A stretch of 35,116 nt of DNA from assembly GCF_003399625.1 (NCBI RefSeq), contig NZ_NBXA01000013.1, forward strand, positions 1 through 35,116. Reading direction: 5' to 3'. Positions 8,015-15,509 of the stretch are shown one piece after another. Source of the stretch: Subtercola boreus. GTDB taxonomy: Bacteria > Actinomycetota > Actinomycetes > Actinomycetales > Microbacteriaceae. The position numbers and the translations under genes are program-made. The notes under the pieces are model-generated. The model saw only the letters and a program-made list of their open reading frames with translations. It did not search any database and had not been told where the DNA came from. Position 1 is the first letter of the stretch. Each line of letters opens with the position of its first letter.

Positions 8015-8224
8015 GTGCCCACTGTAGTCAGCGTGAATGAGATGGATGAGGTCATCCGTCGAGTTCGCGATGCCCATAACCTTGGGGCGTCGCAACTGGA
8101 TGCCGACGAGCCGCTCCCAGTGTTCGAGGACTGGGGGCACCGGAGCGGACCCGTTGTTGATCACATCACGCTCCGCGAAGTCTTCGTGTCGTTGAATGAG
8201 GTTCTCGCTACTCGAGATAGGTAG
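8015..8224 (+). CDS. Small acidic hypothetical protein
   Basis: A 69-residue frame runs from GTG 8015 (internal ATG 8042 possible). It is acidic and helix-rich (NEMDEVIRRVRDAHNLG, then LREVFVSLNEVLATRD), with a composition better than the opposite strand. It is the only plus-strand frame at the end of the late phage operon, and it sits between two minus-strand terminators. This is how a separately expressed lysogenic (moron) gene would be placed. The ribosome site is poor: GAGGTGAGGGGG lies in the hairpin, too far from the GTG. I do not recognise the family. Confidence 0.45.
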   Translation: MPTVVSVNEMDEVIRRVRDAHNLGASQLDADEPLPVFEDWGHRSGPVVDHITLREVFVSLNEVLATRDR

Positions 8225-8254
8225 CTGAATGGATTCCCGCGGAAACGACGAAAG

Positions 8255-8291
8255 GCCCCCTCGCCTCATCCGAAGATGAGAACGAGGGGGC
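8255..8291 (-). terminator. Late-operon terminator
   Basis: GCCCCCTCG (8255-8263) pairs with CGAGGGGGC (8283-8291), and CTCATC (8265-8270) pairs with GATGAG (8275-8280) around a CGAA tetraloop. On the minus strand the stem is followed by CTTTCGTCGTTTCC. It starts eight bases past the esterase stop codon, so it most likely ends the phage structural transcript. Confidence 0.85.
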
Positions 8292-8298
8292 ATCTGGT

Positions 8299-9318
8299 TC
8301 AAACTGGCACGGGGTTCATGCGGTGTAGCTGGTTGTCGCGGTCGAGGAAGTACATGGCGTCGATCTTGTTGCCGACCTTGAACGATGGGGTGATGATGCC
8401 CCACAACTGTTTGATGAAGTCGGGTACCTGCGGGGCGTCGTAGGTGCCTGCGGTTTGCGCGTGTGTTGCACCGGTCACGGCGACGAGTTGTTTCGTGGCG
8501 GCGTCGAACTGGGTGTTGTAGTCGTTCCAGAACTTCAGCCCTGCGATCGGCGGGTACGCAGTGGTGTCTTTCGTGCCATACACGACGAGGACTTTTTTGC
8601 CAGCCCACAGTGACGCGGTGATCCGTCCCGGGTCGTTCGTTGTCGTCGCGGTAGCCAAAGCCGACCGCGCGGACACCGTTGCGCTGTTCGACCGCCACGA
8701 CGTCAGGGACGACCGCCATGCAGCCCATGCGGGGTCTGCGTAGTCCGGTGCCGGGTCGGGTCTCGCCGGCGGGGTGGGGGGCTCGGTTGTGCCGTACCAG
8801 GATGGGTGGTCGAAATGGTTGCCGTCATCGTATTCGGCGAGCATGTCGTAGATCCCCGACATGTCCACATACCCGAGGGTCCTCGAGGCGAGGTAGGTGT
8901 CTTGGGTGACGAGCCACTTCCCGACCTCGCCGCCCATCGACCGGCCGATGACGACCCAATCGACGACGGTGATGAACGCCGCCGCCTGCTGCGCGAGTTC
9001 AGAATAGGCAACCTTCGCGGTGTCACGTCCCCACCCGTTGAGCCCGTTGAACGATGACGTCTTCGATCCGCGGGACTGGGCGATGAACCCGCCGTTGTTC
9101 AGGATCGTGTCGCGGAGGGTGGCGAGGGACGAGATGGTGAGCATCTGGTTGTACTCACCCTGCGACCCGTGCAGCCACATTACGCCGTGCCGGCCACCTG
9201 TTGGGGGTGTGCCGTTGGGGATGATGAGTTGCAGTCGGTCGGCGCCGTTGTCGGTCTCGTAGATGGTGCACACCAGACCGGATGAGGTGGTGTAGGTGCC
9301 GACCGAGGTGAAGGCCAT
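8299..9318 (-). CDS. Alpha/beta-hydrolase (phage esterase)
   Basis: This 339-residue protein has the signs of an alpha/beta-hydrolase: an oxyanion-type WLHGSQGEY segment (about 48-56), the nucleophile elbow GRSMGGE (S127), a likely acid at D251 (VVYGTKDTTA) and a likely catalytic His at H286 (GATHAQ). There is no signal peptide. The last gene of the late operon, it lies three bases behind the collagen-like tail protein, so a virion-associated esterase that trims host envelope polymers at the tail tip is likely; a free lysis-helper esterase is an alternative. The C-terminal 25 residues (FLDRDNQLHRM) could be a small attachment segment. Confidence 0.8.
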   Translation of the reverse strand: MAFTSVGTYTTSSGLVCTIYETDNGADRLQLIIPNGTPPTGGRHGVMWLHGSQGEYNQMLTISSLATLRDTILNNGGFIAQSRGSKTSSFNGLNGWGRDTAKVAYSELAQQAAAFITVVDWVVIGRSMGGEVGKWLVTQDTYLASRTLGYVDMSGIYDMLAEYDDGNHFDHPSWYGTTEPPTPPARPDPAPDYADPAWAAWRSSLTSWRSNSATVSARSALATATTTNDPGRITASLWAGKKVLVVYGTKDTTAYPPIAGLKFWNDYNTQFDAATKQLVAVTGATHAQTAGTYDAPQVPDFIKQLWGIITPSFKVGNKIDAMYFLDRDNQLHRMNPVPV

Positions 9319-9321
9319 GGG

Positions 9322-10413
9322 TTACGCTCCTCGGCGTGCTTTGAGCCACTGCGTGTACACGGAGATGTCCGAGCTCGACGGGGCCGCTGACGGGGTGGAC
9401 CCGAACGTGTCGCCGACGATGCCGCCGCTGACACCACCACCCATGTATTTCCATTGCGTGTTCGTGGAGGTGGTGCCGACGAACCCGAGCCGCAGCAACG
9501 ACACGGTCGGGAGTGGTGAGAACGCGATGGCCTGGTCGAGGAGTTTGTTGCCGTCGACCCACACCTGAATGTTGGATGAGGTGGCGACGAGAACGAACGA
9601 GTGCGGGTTGTTGTCGGCGGTCCCGAAGTTGTAGTACGTGACCCCATCGATGGACGCTGCCCACGTGTTCGACGGGGTGCGGGAGATCGAGAACGAACCC
9701 GTGTTCCCCATCGAGTTCAGGTGCTGATTGACGGACGTCGGGGCGGGGTCGAGCCATTGCGCGTTCGCCCCGAAGATCACACACGCCGGGGAGGTTACCG
9801 TGAACCCGGACGCCCCGAGCCCCGATCGGACGATGAGGCGCACACCCGGGGTGCTGTTCAGTGCTGTCGCGGAGTACACGGGCAGGTTCGTTGCAGCCGT
9901 GGAGCTGATGTTCCAGTTGACGGCGTTGTGGGCGGCCGGGGAGTTGTCCGTCCACGCCGACATCGACGCACCCTCGGAGACACCGCTGTTGGTCGGTGAG
10001 AACCACGCGAACAGCCCAGCGAGGACGAGCGGTGAGAACGACAGCGGGTCGGTGCTGATCGCGAAGTAGAAGTCCGTCCCGGCGAGCATGTTCGTGGGCC
10101 GGCCGATCTTCGAACACCAGATCACCGGGCCCGGCCACACCCCACCTGCAGCGGTCAGGGGCCGGGCGGTGTTGATGCTGTCGCCGTTGTTTAGGACAAC
10201 GTACTTGCCGGACCCGAACGGGGAGAACCCGTTGAACGTCGCAACGACGGTGTCGTTGATCGCGGAGTAGGTGGCCGCTTCCGGGTTCCGTGCGTTCGCC
10301 GCGACTGCAGCGTCCGTGGTCGCCCCGGTAACCCCGTCGAGACCCTTGGGGCCGGGATCGCCGTCGTCGCCCTTGGGGCCTTTGAGGTTCGCGATGACTG
10401 TCGTGTAGGCCAC
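9322..10413 (-). CDS. Collagen-like tail fibre / receptor-binding protein
   Basis: This 363-residue protein starts at GTG 10413. Residues 12-30 are six collagen Gly-X-Y triplets (GPKGDDGDPGPKGLDG...), a common trimer-forming stalk in phage fibres. The C-terminal two thirds are beta-rich, with LamG/concanavalin-like features (VWVDGNKLLDQAIAF, LLRLGFVGTTSTNTQW), so a carbohydrate-binding head is likely. Gene order (after a small fibre protein, before an esterase) supports a role in host recognition. Its stop and the esterase start are three bases apart, which suggests translational coupling. Confidence 0.75.
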   Translation of the reverse strand: MAYTTVIANLKGPKGDDGDPGPKGLDGVTGATTDAAVAANARNPEAATYSAINDTVVATFNGFSPFGSGKYVVLNNGDSINTARPLTAAGGVWPGPVIWCSKIGRPTNMLAGTDFYFAISTDPLSFSPLVLAGLFAWFSPTNSGVSEGASMSAWTDNSPAAHNAVNWNISSTAATNLPVYSATALNSTPGVRLIVRSGLGASGFTVTSPACVIFGANAQWLDPAPTSVNQHLNSMGNTGSFSISRTPSNTWAASIDGVTYYNFGTADNNPHSFVLVATSSNIQVWVDGNKLLDQAIAFSPLPTVSLLRLGFVGTTSTNTQWKYMGGGVSGGIVGDTFGSTPSAAPSSSDISVYTQWLKARRGA

Positions 10414-10414
10414 G

Positions 10415-10849
10415 TCAACTCCAAGCTGTCAGGTTGCCGGTGGACGGCTGGTACCAGTAGATGTAGGCCGCAGTGGGCATCTCCTCGGAGACGATCACAT
10501 ATGAGCCGGGGTTCGACGTTTGGATCAGCGTCGCGAGTGTGCCGCCGTTGATGGGGATGCGCAGTTGTCCGGGGAACCAGTCCTGATCGGCGACCTGCCC
10601 CACGTTGTCGATCCAGTCGACGCGCACCCGGATACCCACGTCCGGGGTCAGCCCTTCTGTGATGGGGACGGTGACGGTGAAGTTCCCTGACGAGTCCGGT
10701 GTCACAGGGGTGATGTACGGGAACAGGATCTGGTTCCCCGACGACGTAATCCCGGTGGGGATGAAGTGAAGCACCGGGTGCAGGTCGGGACGGGGGGTGA
10801 CAGCGAAGTCACTGAGGTTCCCTGGGATCGTTACGGTTGTGGCGGCCAC
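10415..10849 (-). CDS. Small tail-tip / fibre protein
   Basis: The 144-residue product is beta-rich: TIPGNLSDFAVTPRPDLHP, then VPITEGLTPDVGIRVRVDW, and it ends in a YIYWYQPSTGNLTAW strand. The first part resembles N-terminal virion-attachment domains of siphovirus fibre or upper-baseplate proteins, which are often encoded just before a collagen-like fibre. No enzyme motif is present. It lies one base upstream of the GTG of the collagen-like gene, so both are probably translated together. Confidence 0.6.
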   Translation of the reverse strand: MAATTVTIPGNLSDFAVTPRPDLHPVLHFIPTGITSSGNQILFPYITPVTPDSSGNFTVTVPITEGLTPDVGIRVRVDWIDNVGQVADQDWFPGQLRIPINGGTLATLIQTSNPGSYVIVSEEMPTAAYIYWYQPSTGNLTAWS

Positions 10850-10878
10850 GCTTCACACTCCTTCCGGTTTGGGGTGGA

Positions 10879-11223
10879 TCAGTCGCCGAGCTGCTGCTTG
10901 ATCGCGTGTCGGGCAGACTCCGCGACACTCTCGGCACTCACACCGGCGGGCGGGTAGATCGTCTGATTCAGGGTCGTCGTGTTCGTGGGTGCTACGTTCG
11001 AGGTGTTCGCGAGGGCGAGGCCACCGATCGGGACACCGCAGTATGCGAGGACGTTCAGCGTGACTGTGAGCCAGAGCGGCTGACCGCCGAGACCGGGTGT
11101 TGCGAATGCGACCTGCGCGCCGCCAGCGAGCACCAGGGCGATGACGTAGGTGCCATAGATGGTCTTCCGTGCGAGCGCGTTCGTGACGATGGTGCCGAGG
11201 TTGCCGGGGTTCGTGGTGGTCAT
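10879..11223 (-). CDS. Putative holin
   Basis: The 114-residue product has two hydrophobic segments, about 21-42 (YGTYVIALVLAGGAQVAFA) and 51-70 (LWLTVTLNVLAYCGVPIGG), after a short polar N-terminus, and a hydrophilic tail ending in a charged helix (SARHAIKQQLGD). This is the layout of actinophage holins. It is third in a lysis cassette of endolysin, four-helix membrane protein, single-helix coiled-coil protein and this gene, with four-base overlaps between the last three. The membrane protein at 11555 is an alternative holin; both could work together. Confidence 0.65.
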   Translation of the reverse strand: MTTTNPGNLGTIVTNALARKTIYGTYVIALVLAGGAQVAFATPGLGGQPLWLTVTLNVLAYCGVPIGGLALANTSNVAPTNTTTLNQTIYPPAGVSAESVAESARHAIKQQLGD

Positions 11224-11558
11224 GAGTTGCTCTCTTCTCGTTCGTTTTCGGTCAGGTCAAGAGCGCGTTTCTCGGCCTCGGTGAGGTTGTGTGTGCCGCC
11301 AGCGCGGACACGTTCGATGTAGGCGAGGAACACGCTGCGCAGGGTGACGCGGGCGCTTCGTTCCTTGTTGAGCTCGATGCTGAGCGCGTCAACCTTGGTG
11401 CTGAGGTCATCCATGCGCTTCCAGATCTCTGCGACGGTCGGCATCTTGGTTGAGCTGTCACCGCTTCGACCGCGCGCGAGCATGAACACTCCTGCGACGA
11501 CGCCGCCGCCCATGATGCCGATGAGGGGCAGGTAGGGCGTGATGTCGAACCCGATCAC
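11220..11558 (-). CDS. Membrane-anchored coiled-coil lysis protein (DUF2746-like)
   Basis: One N-terminal membrane helix (about 7-28, LPLIGIMGGGVVAGVFMLARG) is followed by a heptad-like stretch (about 40-80: WKRMDDLSTKVDALSIELNKERSA in part) and a charged tail, 112 residues in all. This is the architecture of the small anchored proteins of actinophage lysis cassettes (DUF2746 type), some of which are thought to act like spanins or holin partners. It overlaps both neighbours by four bases. The family name rests on architecture and position. Confidence 0.6.
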   Translation of the reverse strand: MIGFDITPYLPLIGIMGGGVVAGVFMLARGRSGDSSTKMPTVAEIWKRMDDLSTKVDALSIELNKERSARVTLRSVFLAYIERVRAGGTHNLTEAEKRALDLTENEREESNS

Positions 11559-11959
11559 TTACGCACCTTCAACCGCGGCATCAGGTCGAACCACCGGCCT
11601 GTGGGGAGGAACAACACGAGGGTGATGATGATCGCGAGTGCCTGCTTTTCACGTGCACCATACGCAGCGGCGTAGGCGATCGCGTAGACGTACGCTCCGA
11701 GGCACGGGAGCATCACCAGCAGGCTCAGCCACTCCAATCGCTCGTTGTCCCGCAGGCACCCGTACAGGCAGCCGAGAGACGCGATGACAATGAATACAGC
11801 CCAGATGGGCCGGTAGCCGTCAGGGGTCGACAGGTCGAGGCTCGGTGCGCCGCGGATCGCTGCCACGACGCCGAACAGGGCGAAGAAGAGATACTTCCCG
11901 AGGTAGACCCACCGGGAGGTCATGATCGGTGTTCTCAGATCAAAACGACGCTTTGCCAC
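11555..11959 (-). CDS. Four-helix membrane protein of the lysis cassette (holin-like)
   Basis: The 134-residue product has four hydrophobic stretches, at about 17-37, 50-68, 76-97 and 106-121, with a basic N-terminus (MAKRRFDLR) and a basic tail (RLKVRK). Directly downstream of the endolysin and overlapping the next lysis gene, it fits the role of holin or pinholin. Four-helix proteins at this position are frequent in actinophages. A specific family is not recognised. Confidence 0.6.
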   Translation of the reverse strand: MAKRRFDLRTPIMTSRWVYLGKYLFFALFGVVAAIRGAPSLDLSTPDGYRPIWAVFIVIASLGCLYGCLRDNERLEWLSLLVMLPCLGAYVYAIAYAAAYGAREKQALAIIITLVLFLPTGRWFDLMPRLKVRK

Positions 11960-11992
11960 TTTGGCCCCTTCCGAGGTCGGACGAGAGGTTGG

Positions 11993-12877
11993 TTACGGCT
12001 CCTGGTAGAACGAGTTGAACGAAGCCCAACCGTTCTCGTCGAGGAACACGACCTTGTCGAAGGTGGGCAGCACAGGTGCGTCGCCACCTTTCGCATTGAT
12101 GGTGTCGCAGATCGTCTTGAAGGTGCCGTACTCGTCGGCGCTTCGGAAGATCCGCCGTCCACGCTTCCCGAGACGGGCAGGTTCGGCGATGCCGTCCTCT
12201 ACGAAGTCCGAGCCGAAGATCGCGATCCCACCGTCAGCGGTTCGGCCGGCGATCGTCGCGGAAGGCTTCAGCTTCTGCACCGTGTCTGCTGCGGCATCGT
12301 CGACCGCGGTCTTGATGTCAGCTACGTCCTGTGCGCTCATTTCGTCTTCCTTCGGGTCGGTTTCTGCGGCCATGTCGATGGCTTCCTGCAGGGTGGGGAT
12401 TGTGACGGTGGGGTTGCCGATGTTGGCGTAGTGCCATGTCTCGGAGTTGATGTTGCGGATGAGGCCGTACTTGCGGAAAACGCGGTCTCGGGCCGCCATG
12501 TCGTTGGTGTTGCAGTCGATCGCGCCGACGATCCAGTCGCCGTGCGCCGACGTTCCTACGGTCGCTGCGGAGGGCGTGCCGTAGCGACCCCCAGTGGCGA
12601 CGTAGAGCGCCGCCTGACCGGACTGGTAGTTCTGGTTCGCCGTGCCATCAGACGTGTTCTCGCCAGCCGCGTTGTTCGAGCTGCGGTCCTGAAAACCGAT
12701 CTGGTAGTCGGAGAGTGTGCCTCGCCACCGGTATCCCTGATTGACGGTGAGATTGACGCCCTCCGCTTCGAGCTCTAGGACTGCGGGGACGACGCGGCAG
12801 AACATGTCGGGGGCGAACCACGAGCCGCGGAACTCGTATAGTGCCGATTCGGGGGCCAAGCCATTGGCGTATCCCAT
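11993..12877 (-). CDS. Endolysin, peptidase M15 (D-Ala-D-Ala / L-Ala-D-Glu type)
   Basis: The catalytic domain occupies about residues 1-160 and holds the zinc-peptidase M15 signature: SAHGDWIVGAIDC (H112, D121), then ETWHY (E146, H149). VanY/LD-carboxypeptidase-type lysins use these residues to cut peptidoglycan stem or cross-bridge peptides. Residues 180-294 form a separate C-terminal region (MSAQDVADIKTAVDDAAAD..., then a globular end) that may bind the cell wall. An AAGGAGC ribosome site precedes ATG 12877. There is no signal peptide, so release would need the holins encoded immediately downstream. Confidence 0.85.
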   Translation of the reverse strand: MGYANGLAPESALYEFRGSWFAPDMFCRVVPAVLELEAEGVNLTVNQGYRWRGTLSDYQIGFQDRSSNNAAGENTSDGTANQNYQSGQAALYVATGGRYGTPSAATVGTSAHGDWIVGAIDCNTNDMAARDRVFRKYGLIRNINSETWHYANIGNPTVTIPTLQEAIDMAAETDPKEDEMSAQDVADIKTAVDDAAADTVQKLKPSATIAGRTADGGIAIFGSDFVEDGIAEPARLGKRGRRIFRSADEYGTFKTICDTINAKGGDAPVLPTFDKVVFLDENGWASFNSFYQEP

Positions 12878-12886
12878 GAGTGCTCC

Positions 12887-13639
12887 TTACTTGTAGACGC
12901 GGCCGTCAGAGCCGAGATAGAGCGGCGTGATCGTCACTCCCGTAGGTGCTGTGGTCAGGTTTCGCAGGTAGACCCCGCCTGTCGTAAAGAGGTCTTGCAC
13001 GGAGGCGTAGCCGGATACCGTAAGTCCGTTGTTGCCGACAACAATGTAGGTGGTGCCGTCTGGTGCGAGCAGGGTCAACGCCGCCGATGTGCCGACGATC
13101 CGACCGCCCGGGTTGAAGTCGATACGACCGCCGCCAGCGGCGAACGGAGACATGGTTATGCCAGCGCCGACCCGCAGGATGCCGGGGGCAACAATGTTGA
13201 TGTCGCCCTTCTGAGTCGTCGTGCCGACGTTCTCGATGTTGCCGGTGTGCTGTTCGTCGCCTGTCTGCTTGAAGTGGCCGGTGCCTTCGTAGTCGCCCTG
13301 CTGGGTCGTCTTCCCGATGTTCGTGATGTCGCCGGTGTGCGACTCTGTGCCGACGTGGGTTTCGTCGCCCGAGAAGTCAGCGGGTCCCTCTACCGTCAGG
13401 ACGCCGGTGATGTTGATCGTCGTCGTCAGGTTCACGGTGCCATCCGCGTTCAGCGTGCCCTGCACATTCAGGGTGCCGAAGACATCCTCGGAACCGTTCA
13501 CGATCAGCGACGACTCGCCATTGAAACGGGTCTGGCCGCCTGACACGGAACTGTTACGGAGCGGGGTAGCGACACCCTGTTCCTGGGGGGCGGACACGAT
13601 CTTGTCGAGCTCGCCCTGATCGGTGCGTTCGATTCTCAT
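12887..13639 (-). CDS. Tail-tip fibre protein with beta-helix-like repeats
   Basis: This 250-residue protein has an N-terminal linker and then short strand-turn repeats (GTLNVQGTLNADGTVN...TGVLTVEG). A 16-residue motif, HTGDITNIGKTTQQGD, occurs twice (101-116 and 131-146), 30 residues apart. Such G/T/N-rich repeats are found in trimeric beta-helical phage spikes and fibres. The C-terminus (TITPLYLGSDGRVYK) resembles fibre ends. It overlaps the upstream minor tail gene by four bases, which supports a virion role. It is the last tail gene before the lysis cassette. Confidence 0.7.
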   Translation of the reverse strand: MRIERTDQGELDKIVSAPQEQGVATPLRNSSVSGGQTRFNGESSLIVNGSEDVFGTLNVQGTLNADGTVNLTTTINITGVLTVEGPADFSGDETHVGTESHTGDITNIGKTTQQGDYEGTGHFKQTGDEQHTGNIENVGTTTQKGDINIVAPGILRVGAGITMSPFAAGGGRIDFNPGGRIVGTSAALTLLAPDGTTYIVVGNNGLTVSGYASVQDLFTTGGVYLRNLTTAPTGVTITPLYLGSDGRVYK

Positions 13640-14739
13640 TCGGACCCAATCGGTTGCAGAACAGGAGTTACCCAGCGCGTCTCATCACCGGACCAACCGA
13701 TGACCCGGAGTGTGTGCCAGCCGGTCTCGATGATCGGGCTGCCCTCGAACCACAGCTTGTGTAGCGTCCCGAGAGGCTGGTATTGGATCGAGTCAAGTTG
13801 CAGCCGGTACGACCACTGCTCGACGGGAGAGGAATACGTCTTCAGGTCCGCATCAGCATGCGACTGCAGAACCGTCTCGTCGCCGATCTTCTTGTACTGG
13901 ACGAACTTCTCAAGCGCCGGCGCGAACGATTCGTTCTTCGCCGTCTTCACTTTCATGTCAGCTTCGGAGCCCTCGCCGACCGCGTAAATGTAGGTCGCCT
14001 GGTTCTTCCCATCCACCGTGCGTTTCACGTCAACAAGCCCGTGGTTCGAGGTTGCAAGGTTGAACTCGAGCAGCGCGCCCGTCAGTTGCGGGTTCGCTGT
14101 GGTTCCGGATCGGACCCGGTATTCGAGCTTGTGTGTAGTCCCCCATTGCGGGAGGAAGTCGATGTCAGGTCCACCATCGCGGTTCTGCACCTCAGTGATC
14201 GCCGAACCCACAACCGTGGACTGGTAGTCGAAGTACGTCTCGCTCTCCGTACCACCGCCAGTCGTCGTGCCCTTGGCAATAGGGATGATCGGCACGCGAA
14301 AGCTCGGATTGGCGAGGGCAGGTGCTTCCGTCCCCGCCCACAAAACCCACGCCGCCAAACGATCGGCCGTGATATTGACGAGCTCGAGCTTGTTGTCAGG
14401 CGTGCCGCCCGAGTACCCATTCGTGCCGAACGTCGAACGCCGATCCAGAAGAACCCGGATGTCCTGATGCTTCAGGCTGATCGTGTTCGACCCGATGTCG
14501 TCATCCCGCGAAATGCACAACCCCGCGTAAATTACGACGCCTTCTTCGCACACAACAAAAGTGCGAGACCATGGCGTAAGCAGGTCATTCCAGTTCAGGT
14601 TCGGGCCGACAGCAGAAACGCGGAAGTCCGCATTCCCGCCGCCAGCACCATTCAGAACCCGGTTCCACGAATACTTGAACGGGGTCACCTGCGCCAGCAC
14701 AGTCCCAGTCACCGTCTCGACAATGAAGCAGGTCTGCAC
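13636..14739 (-). CDS. Minor tail protein (tail-tip hub type)
   Basis: This is a 367-residue protein starting at GTG 14739, with an AGGGGGC ribosome site. Directly after Dit, this position usually holds the tail-associated hub (siphovirus Gp37/Tal-like N-terminal fold). The sequence agrees: a mixed alpha/beta start (VTPFKYSWNRVLNGAGG), then SNTISLKHQDIRVLLDRR, then long beta-rich stretches. No peptidase motif is visible. The assignment is mainly from gene order and general pattern. Confidence 0.7.
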   Translation of the reverse strand: MQTCFIVETVTGTVLAQVTPFKYSWNRVLNGAGGGNADFRVSAVGPNLNWNDLLTPWSRTFVVCEEGVVIYAGLCISRDDDIGSNTISLKHQDIRVLLDRRSTFGTNGYSGGTPDNKLELVNITADRLAAWVLWAGTEAPALANPSFRVPIIPIAKGTTTGGGTESETYFDYQSTVVGSAITEVQNRDGGPDIDFLPQWGTTHKLEYRVRSGTTANPQLTGALLEFNLATSNHGLVDVKRTVDGKNQATYIYAVGEGSEADMKVKTAKNESFAPALEKFVQYKKIGDETVLQSHADADLKTYSSPVEQWSYRLQLDSIQYQPLGTLHKLWFEGSPIIETGWHTLRVIGWSGDETRWVTPVLQPIGSE

Positions 14740-14747
14740 GGTGCCCC

Positions 14748-15509
14748 CTAAATGTATGTGTCGGCTACCGTCACAGTCATGACCCCAGTGCCGCCCGAAG
14801 GCGCGAGGGTCTGCGAAATCGTCTGCCCCGGTGGGACAGCCCAGATACCCGCCTGCTCGACAACCCCGTAGACCGGGAAGCCGTCAACAATCAGCAGCCC
14901 CGAGTCCATGAAGATCTGATGCGGATGACCAGCCGTGACAGACTTATTCACCTGATACGTCTTCCCGCCCGATGACACCGAGTACGACGGCATCGAACCA
15001 GTGATCGTCAGGACCGGGTACGCGGCAAAGTTCCCGTACTGCCACGCCGACACAACCAGCGGGGTAGCAGGGTCAGCCGTGAACGTGTGCGACTCGCCAT
15101 ACTTCCGCGGGTCAGCAGCCCAGAACTGGATCTGGTAAGAAGCCTGAACGCCCCACAGAGTCACCTGGAACTGCGTTTTTGACGCAAGCCGAACCGAAGC
15201 GCTCGTCGTCAGGCCCGCCTGATCAACAACCAGATGGGCCGGCTCGGGGCCTGCCAGTAAACCACTCAGTCTTTGCTGGTAGTAGAACAGCTTTTCGGGT
15301 GAATCCGCGAAGCACAGCCCGGAAATTGAAATGACCCGGGAGGAGAAGTAACCCACCGCATCGAACGATCCTGCGGCAAGAGGCTTCTGAGCTTCGTCGC
15401 GACGGATGTCAGGCGTTGAATCCCAACCTGTGAAACCATCCTCGCTGACATAGAAACCGTCAGTACCGGCGCCACCGTCGAACACCAATCCGTTGATACG
15501 CGCGATCAT
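14748..15509 (-). CDS. Distal tail protein (Dit, siphovirus tail family)
   Basis: The pattern is that of Sipho_tail/Dit proteins: an N-terminal beta domain with GFTGWDSTPDIRRDEAQKP and RVISISGLCFADSPEKLFYY, and a C-terminal galectin-like part with TGSMPSYSVSSGGKTY and HPHQIFMDS. The start at ATG 15509 makes an ATGA overlap with the tape-measure stop; an upstream start at 15530 would add seven residues. Dit forms the hexameric ring joining the tail tube to the tip. The product is 253 residues, a normal length for the family. Confidence 0.85.
   Translation of the reverse strand: MIARINGLVFDGGAGTDGFYVSEDGFTGWDSTPDIRRDEAQKPLAAGSFDAVGYFSSRVISISGLCFADSPEKLFYYQQRLSGLLAGPEPAHLVVDQAGLTTSASVRLASKTQFQVTLWGVQASYQIQFWAADPRKYGESHTFTADPATPLVVSAWQYGNFAAYPVLTITGSMPSYSVSSGGKTYQVNKSVTAGHPHQIFMDSGLLIVDGFPVYGVVEQAGIWAVPPGQTISQTLAPSGGTGVMTVTVADTYI

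Noticed and set aside
7976-8728. 250-codon minus-strand frame across the late terminator
   Set aside because: It passes through two terminator stems and overlaps the esterase active region in another frame.
9155-10138. 327-codon minus-strand frame overlapping the fibre and esterase genes
   Set aside because: Different frame of the same strand, His/Arg-rich; the fibre and esterase frames have motifs and correct junctions.
13783-14751. 322-codon plus-strand frame across the minor tail gene
   Set aside because: Arg/Val/His-rich shadow of a real minus-strand gene with operon overlaps.
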